64,000 bases of DNA from Plantago ovata (taxonomy: Eukaryota; Streptophyta; Magnoliopsida; Lamiales; Plantaginaceae). The position numbers and the translations under genes are program-made. The DNA is taken from NCBI GenBank assembly GCA_028274465.1, contig CM051458.1, forward strand, positions 82,232,085-82,296,084, written 5' to 3'. The notes below the pieces were generated by a model. It was not told the origin of the DNA, ran no database searches, and was given only the letters and a program-made list of their open reading frames with translations. Of this stretch, positions 54,188-64,000 are shown piece by piece. Within the stretch, counting starts at the first letter, position 1; each line of letters begins with the position of its first letter.

Positions 54188-56339
54188 AGCACGATTCCCC
54201 TCGCCATTGAACGCAGCAATAGGAACCAAATCCTGTGAATCACCCAAACTGAAGAAAACAGTACATTAAACTGTAATGATCACATGTACTTTTATAGGTG
54301 TGCTAGAGCAATATTTATCCACTCAATTCGAAGTAATCAGCGAGAGCGTTTACCTATCTATATAATCCTTCTTCAGTTTTAGCCAGTTGCTTGACAGTTT
54401 TGAAGTAGGCTCATAAGTAGCATCTTTACTCAAATGTTTTGATCATCAACCCCTCGCAGCTGGGAAAAAAAGAAGAAAAAGGAGTACAATAACGAAACAA
54501 AAAGAATACTCATCATACAGGGATAGCTTGGTTGGCTTCCAGAAAACTGAAGTACTAACATAATTACCTAGCATCAACAGCATCATCAAAAAACTTTTGG
54601 ATTTCCTCGACATCATTTGAGTTGGTATAGGTGGCAAACTGGAGATAACCACGTTCTTGCTGGAGTGATTTATAAAGGTGCTGCACATATAAGTGTCAAT
54701 CAATAGATACTCTTCACGCCAACAAAAAACATATAGAAATACATATATTGATTACAGTACAGTGTAAAGAAACAACTAAAAATGGAGCGAGTTGAAACCA
54801 CCTGCCACTGTATTTATAGGTGTTTCTTTTAGCTGTCGCTCCAGCTTTCACAAACAGACCAAGACATCCAACAGAAATAACTATATTACCTCTCTACGGA
54901 CATTCAATTGCTCCTGCAGTAGCTGTTGGCCATTGAGATAGAGGATATCAAAAGCATATATGCACACATTCACTTCAATTTTGCTCATCATGACATCTTT
55001 CCTAGCACGCGTGCTGAGAATCTGTAAACAAGAATCTTACAAGATTAGTATTCCTTTGAGCTGTGCAATTACATGAAACGTTACACGCATAATTCATAGG
55101 CTCGTACCTGAAAAGTAAGGGTTTTATGATTATCTCGATCGTAAGCAACAATTTCACAATCAATAACGAATGAGGTCACAGAAGGATGTTTTAATCTGCA
55201 GTTAGACAGTAAATGTCAGACTATAGACCTTTATATACTCGTACCAACCAAAGTAGTGAGAATCTCATAGAAATATATTCTGCAACAAAGAGAACAAATC
55301 ATATGAGAGCTTTGGCATACTCTGGAAGAAACTATGCGTTGCAGGATTGTTTTAGAGTTGAGACTTGAGATAGAAAAACAACAATAAACCATCTACAAAG
55401 ATTGGGTGGTCAAAACGAAGCAACACTCAGCTTTACTCATTAAAGGCAAAGAACTGCCGATAACAATGCACCATCAGTCCATAAATTAAAGTCAAATTTC
55501 TAGACATAAAATTTAGCAACATCCAAATCAGTATATTCATCAAACTTCATAGTAACCTTGGATGCAACATAAGCTAACATCAGAAGTACATTTCACAACT
55601 ATTGGTATTAAAGTTACCAAAAACATTTAGGCTTGAACAGGAATCATGTGAAGATCATATGACACATGTAGACTATCACAGTATCTCTAAAACTACATTG
55701 TGCAGTTAAGGATTTTAATATATTTATAGGGCAAGGAAAACTGGATTACAAAATAATCTATAACCGGCATCAGACACTCCAAATCTAATAGATATCATGT
55801 ACTATGAAAGTAAACTTAACTGAGTACCTTCTAATAGCAGCAACAACATCAGGAAACTTCTCGGTACTCCTCGCACTTCTACCGTATATCTCTACTGTGC
55901 CATTCTCCATATAATGTATCTACATGGAAATTGTAGTATTATATAGTCAGTTATCGACATGTATCTACATAAAGTATAATATATGTATATATAACCTTGT
56001 CATTCAGTCAGCCTAGGCGTTCTAATAACTTTAGATATCATTACCTGAGCACGTTCTCCATCATACTTGTATTCACAAGTGAACTCCATATCTTGAAACT
56101 TATCAAAAATTTCGGATACCCCTTTGATTGAACGTGCCGGCATGAGTTCAATAGGAATCCCAGGTGAAAAGGTACATGTTTTTTGAAGATTCCACACACC
56201 ACCAGATAAAAGAGCACGAACTATTTTATCATACACCGGAGTTACAGAATAGACTTGTTTGACAATTTTTGCAGCCTGTGGATAAGAATGTCAAGATTAC
56301 TTTACCACTAGTAGTATCATATCACTCAACACACACAGA

Positions 56340-57851
56340 AAATAACATGTTTGTTTCTCCATCAGCTAGATGTTAACACAGCCTTCTTACATGGTGATCT
56401 AGCAGAAGAAGTATATATGACAAAGCCTATGGGATATAACAAGGGAGGTGATAACCAGGTTTGCAAACTTGTAAAGAGTCTTTATGGACTCAAGCAAGCT
56501 AGTAGGCAATGGTTCTTCAAATTACAAGAGAACTTACTTTCTATTGGTTACATTCAGTCAAAAGCAGATGTTTCCCTTTTTACTAAAGCTAACAATGGTT
56601 CTTTACATGTTTACTTGTATATGTTGATGACATCATTCTTGCAGGGAATGATATGTCTGAGATACAGGCAGTAAAGAACCACTTACATAAGCAATTCACT
56701 ATCAAAGATCTTGGAGAATTACATATTGGGATTGGAAGTTGCAAGAACTGAGAAGGGAATCTCAGTGTGCCAGAGAAAATATGCCTTAGATCTTTTGAAA
56801 GAAAATGTCTATCTTACAGCAAAGCCTGAAGAAACACCAATGGATGTCAAATCCAAACATGAAAAAGTTCCTTCAGAACTACTGTCTGATCCACAAATTT
56901 ACAGGAGACTTATAGGTAAGATGATATATTTAACTATCACTAGACCTGATCTTTCTTATTGTTTGTAGAATCTCAGCCAATATATGAGTTCTCCAACAAT
57001 CAACCACTTGGAAGCTGCTCACATAGTGTTGAGATACATCAAGAAAGATCCAGGACAAGGTGTCTTCTACTCATCCAACAATGATCTCCAACTGAAAAGC
57101 TTTGCTGACAGTGATTGGGGTTCTTGTGACTCCACAAGACGAAGTACAACGGGCTATGCAGTATTTCTGGGATCATCACTTGTCTCCTGGAAATCAAAGA
57201 AACAGACAGTCTCAAGCAAATCATGCGCTGAAGCAGAGTACAGGGTCGTTGCTTTACTCACATGTGAACTTCAATGGCTACGGTATATATTGACAGACTT
57301 GAAGATTGAACATCCTAAGCCTGCACTTCTTTACACGGACAGTCTGTCAGCATTTCATCTAGCTCACAATCCGGTTCAACATGAACAGACAAAACACATC
57401 GAGATTGACTGCCATGTGATCCGAGATGAAATTCTGAATGGAACGGTGCAACTACTTCACATTTCCAACCGAGATCAACTCGCAGACATTCTTACAAAGC
57501 CGTTGGCACCACCACTGTTTAATCACTTTATTTCCAAGTTTGGATTATTTAAATACATAATCCAACTTGAGGGGGGTTGTGAACTGATAATCAAGCACGA
57601 CGAATCGAGGTAAAACGGATCGAGATTCGGAGCGTATCATTTGCAGTTCGCTAGCTTGCCAGAGTAGTACATTATGTATTAGTAGTTGTACGTAGCAGTT
57701 AGATTGGTTAGTTAGTAAGAACAGAAACAGAGCAGCTCTATATAAGCTAGCTCTCAAGTTAGATTAGATACTTACTTCTCTCATTTCATTTTCTCTGTAA
57801 TCTGTACAATATTCAATTCAATACAGATTCCTTCATTCTTGATATCCAATC
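56340..57851 (+). mobile_element. Ty1/Copia LTR-retrotransposon relic, 3' part with one LTR
   Basis: Copia reverse transcriptase ([32 protein letters not shown]) and RNase H (SFADSDWGSCDSTRRSTTG, KQTVSSKSCAEAEYR, HIEIDCHVIRDEI) up to QLADILTKPLAPP, then a purine tract (TTGAGGGGGG) and a probable 3' LTR from about 57578 to 57851 with a TATATAA promoter-like box. The 5' half and 5' LTR are absent and the coding part is broken a few times. It lies in opposite orientation between the ligase piece and a broken F-box exon. Confidence 0.85.
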
Positions 57852-57854
57852 AAA

Positions 57855-58032
57855 CGTCCCCGTTTCTCTTTGGCTCGATCATCATAATGTTGGAGGAATA
57901 GAGGAGCATTGATAATATTACTCCATCTCTTTGAGACGAATTTGAAGATTGATTTTGGGGCAATCGAGCTAGTATGCTAATCAAAACGTCGTCGCAGCCT
58001 TCGACCTGCTGCGAAGCAAATATAGTCGCCAT
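57855..58032 (-). pseudogene. F-box protein gene, first exon fragment, cut by the Copia LTR
   Basis: The ATG at 58032 opens a typical F-box start (MATIFASQQVEGCDDVLISILARLPQ). The continuation SIFKFVSKRWSNIINAPLFLQ is present but one base out of frame, because the A run after CTGCCCC is one short. The gene then meets the LTR end at about 57852 and nothing further is found. F-box proteins are the substrate adaptors of SCF ubiquitin ligases; this copy cannot work. Confidence 0.7.
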
Positions 58033-58139
58033 TGATTCCAGTTTTCTTTTCTTCGGATTCCAGATTTCTTTTCTTCGTAAGGAAGCCGCGGTGATGAATA
58101 TTATTATCACTGGAACAAGACATAATTTAAGCATGTGTG

Positions 58140-58588
58140 CATATACTAGGCTATATGTATATATGTAATATATAATATTGCAAAGAGATTGTGTTTCACT
58201 ATAATTCGTTATTTTTGTTTATATATGTACCTTAATTAACGAGAGAATTACGATCATTAAGTTCGGAAAGACTTGTAAAGACGTTAGAAGGGAATAAACG
58301 TGTCTTAAAATTACACTAGATTTGGATCTTTCGCATAAATATTTGCTATATTGCTATCATTCGATCTTTTGAATGGAAATGTAACATCATAGTTTAACGA
58401 TAATGTCAAAAACTGAAATTATTAAAAGGTATTACCGTGCCATTAATTATCCTATATCATAAACAAAAAATAAAGTCCGATTCTTTTCGCTCAAGCAAAG
58501 TAAACAAATCTTTTTTTTTTATTTTCTTCTATATTTTAGATCGATTAGACAAGATGAAGACCCAATTATTTGCATATATTTTGTGATA
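58140..58588. other. Intergenic, AT-rich
   Basis: No gene seen. It borders the F-box fragment on the left and the LTR of the large element on the right. Confidence 0.45.
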
Positions 58589-59329
58589 TGTTGAATAATA
58601 ATGGGAAGAGAATTATTCTTGTCATGAATATAAGAGTACATGGATAGTATATACAAGTAGGAAAATATCTCTAAACTCTATCTGCAGAGTAACAACCTAG
58701 AGAGATACACGTAACAAACTAGAGAGCACAGTCAACTCTTGTTACATTCCTATAATTATCCATAACACTCCCCTTGAATGAAACATGAGTTGAAGATCGC
58801 GGGTACGCTATGAGAGTACTGCCTCATTAAAAACCTTGCTAAGAAAAACCCAGTGGGATAAAAACTTAGTCAAGGGAAAAAGAGTGCAGTGCGTATCCGT
58901 CTCCCCTGATTGTAACATCACTTCAAATCTTTGAATTTTCATAGTGCAATCTTCTCGATGAATCGCCAAATTGATGATGTTGAACAAGTATGCAAAATCT
59001 TCAATAGAGTGAATATGGTGTACTTGGATGGAACCTTCATCTTGTAGCCCATAGCTGAAAACTTCAATGACATGTGCTTTGACTCCATGTGAAAACTTCT
59101 TGAACACTAGAAGCATTGATTTGTTCAATGTGTATTTTATGTTGATCCAACAAAATATGTCACTTGGACAATTCAACATAACAATCTCGTAATATTGAAA
59201 TGAGTTCAATATTCATATATCTCCGTCATATTTGTAAAATAGCAAACAAGGGTATAATACTTCCCTTTTGCAAATATATTATCACCATGGAGATTTGGAG
59301 ATAGTTATACACATATATGCGCTAATAAT

Positions 59330-59405
59330 GCTACCTCGTTAAAAACCTTGCTAGGAAAAACCCATTGGGATAAAAAAAAACCTAGTCGAAGGGAAAAAGA
59401 GTGTA
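59330..59405 (-). repeat. Second copy of the pre-LTR junction sequence inside the element
   Basis: The TTAAAAACCTTGCTAGGAAAAACCCA stretch that normally lies just before the 3' LTR (58825-58880) occurs again here, about 500 bp further inside, with moderate divergence. This points to an internal duplication or an older nested copy. Confidence 0.7.
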
Positions 59406-59867
59406 GCAACTTGTATGATGCGAAATATTCTCACTGTTGCTTGATCATCATCTCCATTCATATACCTTCTTCAGGAGGTCAAAACATTTATCTCTTTCAT
59501 AACATAACCAAACTTCATGTATGGTTTTTCATACTTTGCCATACTCAAACATTAGGTTGAGTTTACATTTCCTTAGGCAATAATATTTGTAGGAATCTCG
59601 AGAATATTATTCATAATTCTCTTGATAGTGAATACACTCGATATACTTATCAATTTTGTGATGCCATGTATGGATAGATAAGTATAGAGACTCAATAGTA
59701 CCAAAATTGAGTTCTTCAAGAATTTTTCTCATCGATTAATTCATGTTTGTCAACATGATATCTCTATCCACTTGTCCTTCCGGGACTAATTTCCAGTAGA
59801 GAGTAAAATCATTATCTCTCATAATTGTTCTTGGAACATATAAATCTCATTGTCAATTCAATGAATA

Positions 59868-60008
59868 TTCATGTTTTATAACATGATAACTCTAGTCTCT
59901 TCCAGGACGAGTTCTCAATTGATATTGATCATCATATATTCATGTTTTATAACATGATAACTCTAGTCTCTTCTAGGATGAGTTCTCAATTGATAATGAT
60001 CATCATAG
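59868..60008. repeat. Tandem repeat of about 70 bp inside the LTR element
   Basis: Two head-to-tail copies of a unit beginning ATTCATGTTTTATAACATGA and containing GAGTTCTCAATTGATA, differing at a few positions. A third, more diverged copy seems to begin near 59743. Confidence 0.75.
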
Positions 60009-62965
60009 ATCACATATATAGAAATTTCAATGTGTCAATTAAATGACAATTCATGTGCACCACAAATAATCAAAGGTGGTCACTTTAGAGTAAGATCATA
60101 TGATAAATAATATGTATGCATGCATTACGAAACTTAAAAACTAGCATAGATGATGTAACAATAATATGAATGATGCATGACTTAGTATCTAGATGCACAT
60201 GAAATTTGACTCGATAATGCAACGGTACCGTAGGGAATTTCGAATTCATCAATAAAATGGACATCAAGTCCATGAACTCATTTTCTATCATCATTGTGTC
60301 GACATAAATGGATTTACATGTAAGATCCCCTTTACATGTACAATAGTATACATCCATTGAAAATCTGCATATGCTTATCTCGGTTCCATGTATACTGGTA
60401 TAGCTTTTCAATAATAATCAAATCATTCTTGTTTGATTCAGTACTGGTCATAGATATCTGAATATATTATATGCAGGTACCTTTTCCATTCATATAAGCC
60501 ATCTATTTATAAATAAAATATCAATTCTATTGTGGCATCATTAAGATGTGCCTTCTTTACTCTTCTAGAGTACCAACTGCATTTTCTTGCCATTCTATTT
60601 GTAATACTGGAACCATTCACAACATACATATTGCACTTCAGGTGCATTAATTACAATAGGCAAGATATCGATTCTCAACTCATGTTATATCTATAATCAA
60701 TCTGTAGCCCGGTATCCACAGTCAAATCATAGAATTTCATGATTGAAATCTTGAAATGATACATGAAGCTGAAGAATGCATTTTATAATTTAGTTCAAGT
60801 GTGAACTTTCAAATATGTGGGGATCAATGCATACGATGAATTTGTTTTGATCAGCTTGTCATGTTCTCCCTCTCCTAAGCTGGGAAAATCTAATTCAAGG
60901 ATTAGTATTATTGGGGCTCTCATAAGGATATTGATCATGCCAGCTTAGATAATAATATACTCATACTCGTATCTAATAGGCTTCATGTATGAGTTCTCTT
61001 CAGGAGATGCATATGGGAGTGTATAACTCTAGCAGTTGGGTTTTCGATGTGCTGAAACATAAATTTACCCCAAATAAGAGATCAAATTATTTGAGTAATA
61101 TACTCAATTCTCAAATTATTTAGTGGACGTCTAGCCACATATATTCATTCTCATAAATGCATGAGTGCAACATTGCTCATTTTGATCTCCATTAGCATGC
61201 TTAATCTCGATATTGTGTCTTGCCATTCAGATAATATTATTATAATACGAGAAAGCTTTCAGCACATTTCACACAAGGAAACTTCATGTTTCTCATAAAC
61301 GGGTAATTTTGTACCCGGATGGCCATATTTGTCACATCTATGTCATTTTTCATGTCTTTATATGCGATATAGTCGCTTGTGCATGCATGCCCAACTTATA
61401 GTTTGCTCCAATTTGCAAATGGTTGATTTCAATACAATGCTCGTACACAATAAATGTTTGAATTTGGCCATAATATGTGACATTATACGAGTCATTGTCT
61501 ATGACATATTGGCAAGACAATATCCAACTTCTTCAGGAAGTGGGTCTAATTTGTGATCTTCTTGGCACAATTTTTTCAAGTAATTTATTGTGCTCTTCAC
61601 AAGGATTACTCCCCTGAAACCTTTAATTATTCTCACAAGAATATTGGAATGAGTGTATACTTTCAAACTTTAGGAATATTGAAATCAGTATACTCATGGA
61701 TTTCTATTTCACTTGAGGTGAAAATAGCATCAATCACACTGGTGAATTACTTGTTGCACCATGTATAAATTCTAACAACTCACATTCACTTCAGGGAATG
61801 GGGATTAGATAAATTTGATATCAATCAATATGATAACTATGTGAATTCCTTTCTCAATATCGAGAGTATATGTGTGTAATCTTTCTTTCATTTTGAGAAT
61901 ATGATACTCAAGGATTTTCATTCATAAGAGATGCTCAATATTCAAGTAGCCTCATATCAATTGATTTCTTGTATCATCAAAATAATACTTTCTCCCAACT
62001 TCAAGTTGGCAAGATTATTTATGATGTGCACACATCATGGCATCACATTTCATGCCTTCGCAATATTGTTTACGCATAGTGATGCAATCCAGGGGCTAAT
62101 CACAAATATTTTCTTCATCACATGAAGTGCATATTAACACTATGATATTTTCAAATCAATTATGGTACATGGAATGTCCATAGTATGTAGCAACCATTTT
62201 CTTTCGAGATATAATATATTGATCATGGCTTTTGGTATAAACTCTAATAGCAATTCAGATGCCTCAATTTGAAAAAATCGTTGATGTACATGAGGTACAT
62301 TTAAAATTATCGTTGTTCATAAAGTACATATTTGCCAAATGATCAATGATGGTTGGTGTCAAATCTTTTCGATGATCACAAGTCACAACCATTCATAATT
62401 GTATGTACAATCATTTCAGGAGTCTAATTTGTCAAATCAACTTGACATAAGCTGGGCTAAAGCTCCAGAGATACACATCTTTGTGACATATATATGTCTA
62501 GCAACTTCAGGTGCTATATGTATTTGATGTCTCATTCCAAGATATGGATCAAATTTATAAAATGCCAATAGTGTACCTCTGTATCTTGCAACCCTTATCA
62601 ATTTTCTCTAATCACTTCAGGGAATAGAGAAATCATATAGTACAATTTCTTTCAACAATTCAAAATGATAGAAAATAAAAAAAATGCAACTTATCTTTGA
62701 TGAGTGAATGAAACTTCAAAGTTGAGAGAAGATCTACTTTAGTTATGGAGCCGTGCATATTAGATACCAAAATCAATCTTCAAATCATGCGTATACCAAT
62801 CACAACAAAGTTGACATATCTCTATCGCCGACTTTGATCACCAGATTACATGGTATACACAACTCAGTTTAATGAGACAATCAGGTTTTAACATTAACTT
62901 CATGTAAACTTGTAAAACATAAACATGATCAATTTCAACATGCATAAAAGAATCCTAAAACCTGA

Positions 62966-63457
62966 TTAGTTATGATTTAGCTTTAGATCAAATGCACGGT
63001 AGCAATCAAACAACCTAAGACTTCTCAAACACTCAGTATAGTAAATAGATGAAATTGAGATCATCAAATATGTATCAAAATCATATGTAGTACAGTTCAA
63101 GAATGATTTCACCTCGTTGCATAAATAATCCTGTTCTACACCGTCCATGACCAGCCCAACAAACCAATCCACAGCGGAAACACGGCAGAGGACGTCAATG
63201 GCGAGTCTGACAGGATAATCCGCGAACTCATAATCCGCCATTTGCGATGTCTCAGTGTAGCCCGAGCCCGTAGCTTTCGGCTTTCCAAATTTACTGATGT
63301 TGTGCCCGAGCGGTCTGCGTATTCTCCGCTTCAAGTTTTCTGCAACTCCGAACAATCTGCGATACATCAACAAACTAACAGATTGGATGCTTTGTGTCGG
63401 TGCGTGAATTATGAATATGAAAACAGATCGATGTTTGGGATGCAAAATTATTGACAT
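62966..63457 (-). other. Open frame of unknown origin inside the LTR element
   Basis: 163 codons, higher in GC than the rest of the interior, especially 63130-63350. Segments such as SKFGKPKATGSGYTETSQMADYEF and YPVRLAIDVLCRVSAVDWFVGLVMDG look like ordinary protein rather than random translation, but I recognise no family and no zinc knuckle, protease or polymerase motif. It lies about 420 bp inside the 5' LTR on the element's own strand, where a leader or gag-like region would be. It could be a captured host exon. Confidence 0.3.
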
Positions 63458-64000
63458 GGGATAGCTTCATTATCGCATGCGCATCATAACACAATCACAG
63501 TCAATTAATAGTAGTAGTGAAGTACAAATATACAAATTGAATTCATGACATAGATAGTATTCAATTGAGAGAGAGAGATAAATAAAACTCATATATTAGT
63601 GGGATTGATGAATCATTGGAATTGAATGAAAGTTGATCGATGATGTTATGCTCCGTCCATTCAATCATCATTGTTTGCATATTGGGAGGGCCTATCTTTG
63701 CTTAATTCTTCGTAGGTAAGGCAATGGTGCATGGATTTTGAGTCCAAAAAAAAAATTTTTTTTTTTTTTTTTTTTTTTTTGGATGATGGCCGGATATATT
63801 TTGGATGATAGTCGGGCGGCGTGGAATTTGATGGAGTTGAAAAACTCAGTATAGGTAGAGTCGTGCTGATAACGTGTTGAATAATAATGGGAAGAGAATT
63901 ATTCTTGTCATGAATATAAGAGTACATGGATAGTATATATACAAGTAGGAAAATATCTCTAAACTCTATCTGCAGAGTAACAACCTAGAGAGATACACGT

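Larger units (their letters stand above)
51830..56275 (-). pseudogene. LIG1: DNA ligase 1 (ATP-dependent), 3' half only, frameshifted and interrupted by a hAT element
   Basis: Minus-strand exons: 56275-56045, 55919-55828, 55195-55108, 55021-54890, 54680-54568, 54459-54354, 54248-54188 (continuing to 52925 beyond the hAT insert), 52796-52725, 52576-52503, 52411-52355, 52237-52160, 52052-51975 and 51877-51830. They encode the LIG1 catalytic core: adenylation motif EYKYDGERAQ with its Lys, IYGRSARSTEKFPDVV, SFVIDCEIVAYD, AFDILYLNGQ, CEGLMIKT, DVWFKPTEVWEVKAADLTIS and GISLRFPRLVRVRPDK, ending IADMYNAQKINHRGK. Nuclear LIG1 joins Okazaki fragments. Damage: no N-terminal half in the window; one extra base in exon six, in the T run after ATCAAAACA (plus 54428-54434), which brings a stop; and a hAT insertion at the seventh exon's donor. 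Exon phases agree once one extra base is allowed. The gene is very likely dead here. Confidence 0.9.
58589..64000 (-). mobile_element. LTR retrotransposon, Copia-like, non-coding interior; runs off the right edge
   Basis: Two same-direction LTRs are visible: a complete one at 58589-58767 (179 bp, the 3' LTR on minus) and the first 126 bp of the other from 63875. On minus the LTR runs TGTTATGG...TTCAACA. Next to the 3' LTR is a purine tract (TTCAAGGGGAG) and the familiar Copia pol-to-LTR junction (TCCCACTGGGTTTTTCTTAG...). Next to the 5' LTR is a primer-site-like CGTTATCAGCACGACTCTACC. The LTRs differ only by one AT dinucleotide over 126 bp, so the insertion looks very young. The 5.1-kb interior has no recognisable gag or pol, so the element appears non-autonomous (LARD-like). 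Confidence 0.8.

Noticed and set aside
61329-62125. Short plus-strand ORFs in the large LTR element
   Set aside because: They lie antisense to the element and show no motifs; they are chance frames in AT-rich sequence.

Overview
This is plant nuclear DNA, almost certainly from a eudicot. It is AT-rich, its genes have many GT-AG introns, and it carries plastid-targeted enzymes (carbamoyl-phosphate synthase large chain, MEX1 maltose transporter, acyl-ACP desaturase). Plant Copia elements, L1-type LINEs, a hAT transposon and Stowaway-like MITEs lie between the genes. I could not fix the species.

Layout from left to right. Bases 1-300 look like the promoter of a minus-strand housekeeping gene outside the window. 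1.8-5.9 kb (minus): an eight-exon LAZ1/DUF300 membrane protein gene with one base missing from a G run. 6.4-10.4 kb: intergenic. 10.6-15.6 kb (plus): CARB, three coding exons, intact. 15.8-16.9 kb: a 5'-truncated LINE with a 13-bp target duplication and A tail, inserted into the end of a minus-strand ORF. 17.6-21.0 kb (minus): a PUF RNA-binding protein with two N-terminal repeat arrays. 22.9-24.3 kb: a decayed PPR gene. 24.6-26.9 kb: a decayed LINE. 28-34.9 kb (plus): a CCCH zinc-finger/RS-rich protein. 37.6-40.7 kb (plus): a ten-exon serine carboxypeptidase. 41.8-42.8 kb: a three-exon alcohol dehydrogenase fragment. 44.1-48.0 kb (plus): MEX1. 49.0-50.4 kb (plus): a stearoyl-ACP-desaturase-type enzyme. 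50.5-51.7 kb: a Copia relic.

51.8-56.3 kb (minus): the 3' half of a DNA ligase 1 gene. It has a frameshift and a 1254-bp hAT element with an 8-bp target duplication placed one base before a 5' splice site. 56.3-57.85 kb: a second Copia relic, lying between the ligase piece and the first exon of a broken F-box gene. From 58.6 kb to the window end: a minus-strand LTR element whose two LTRs are almost identical but whose 5.1-kb interior shows no recognisable pol.

No operon-like or clustered pathway is visible. The genes are independent housekeeping or metabolic loci: pyrimidine/arginine precursor supply, starch-derived maltose export, fatty-acid desaturation, RNA binding, proteolysis and membrane trafficking. 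Exon joins were worked out by hand. For CARB, PUF, CCCH, SCPL, MEX1 and the desaturase the summed exon lengths divide by three; for LAZ1 and the ligase they do so only after allowing one missing or one extra base. I see no clearly new biological system. The most informative loci are the broken ligase, the one-base LAZ1 frameshift, and the young non-coding LTR element.
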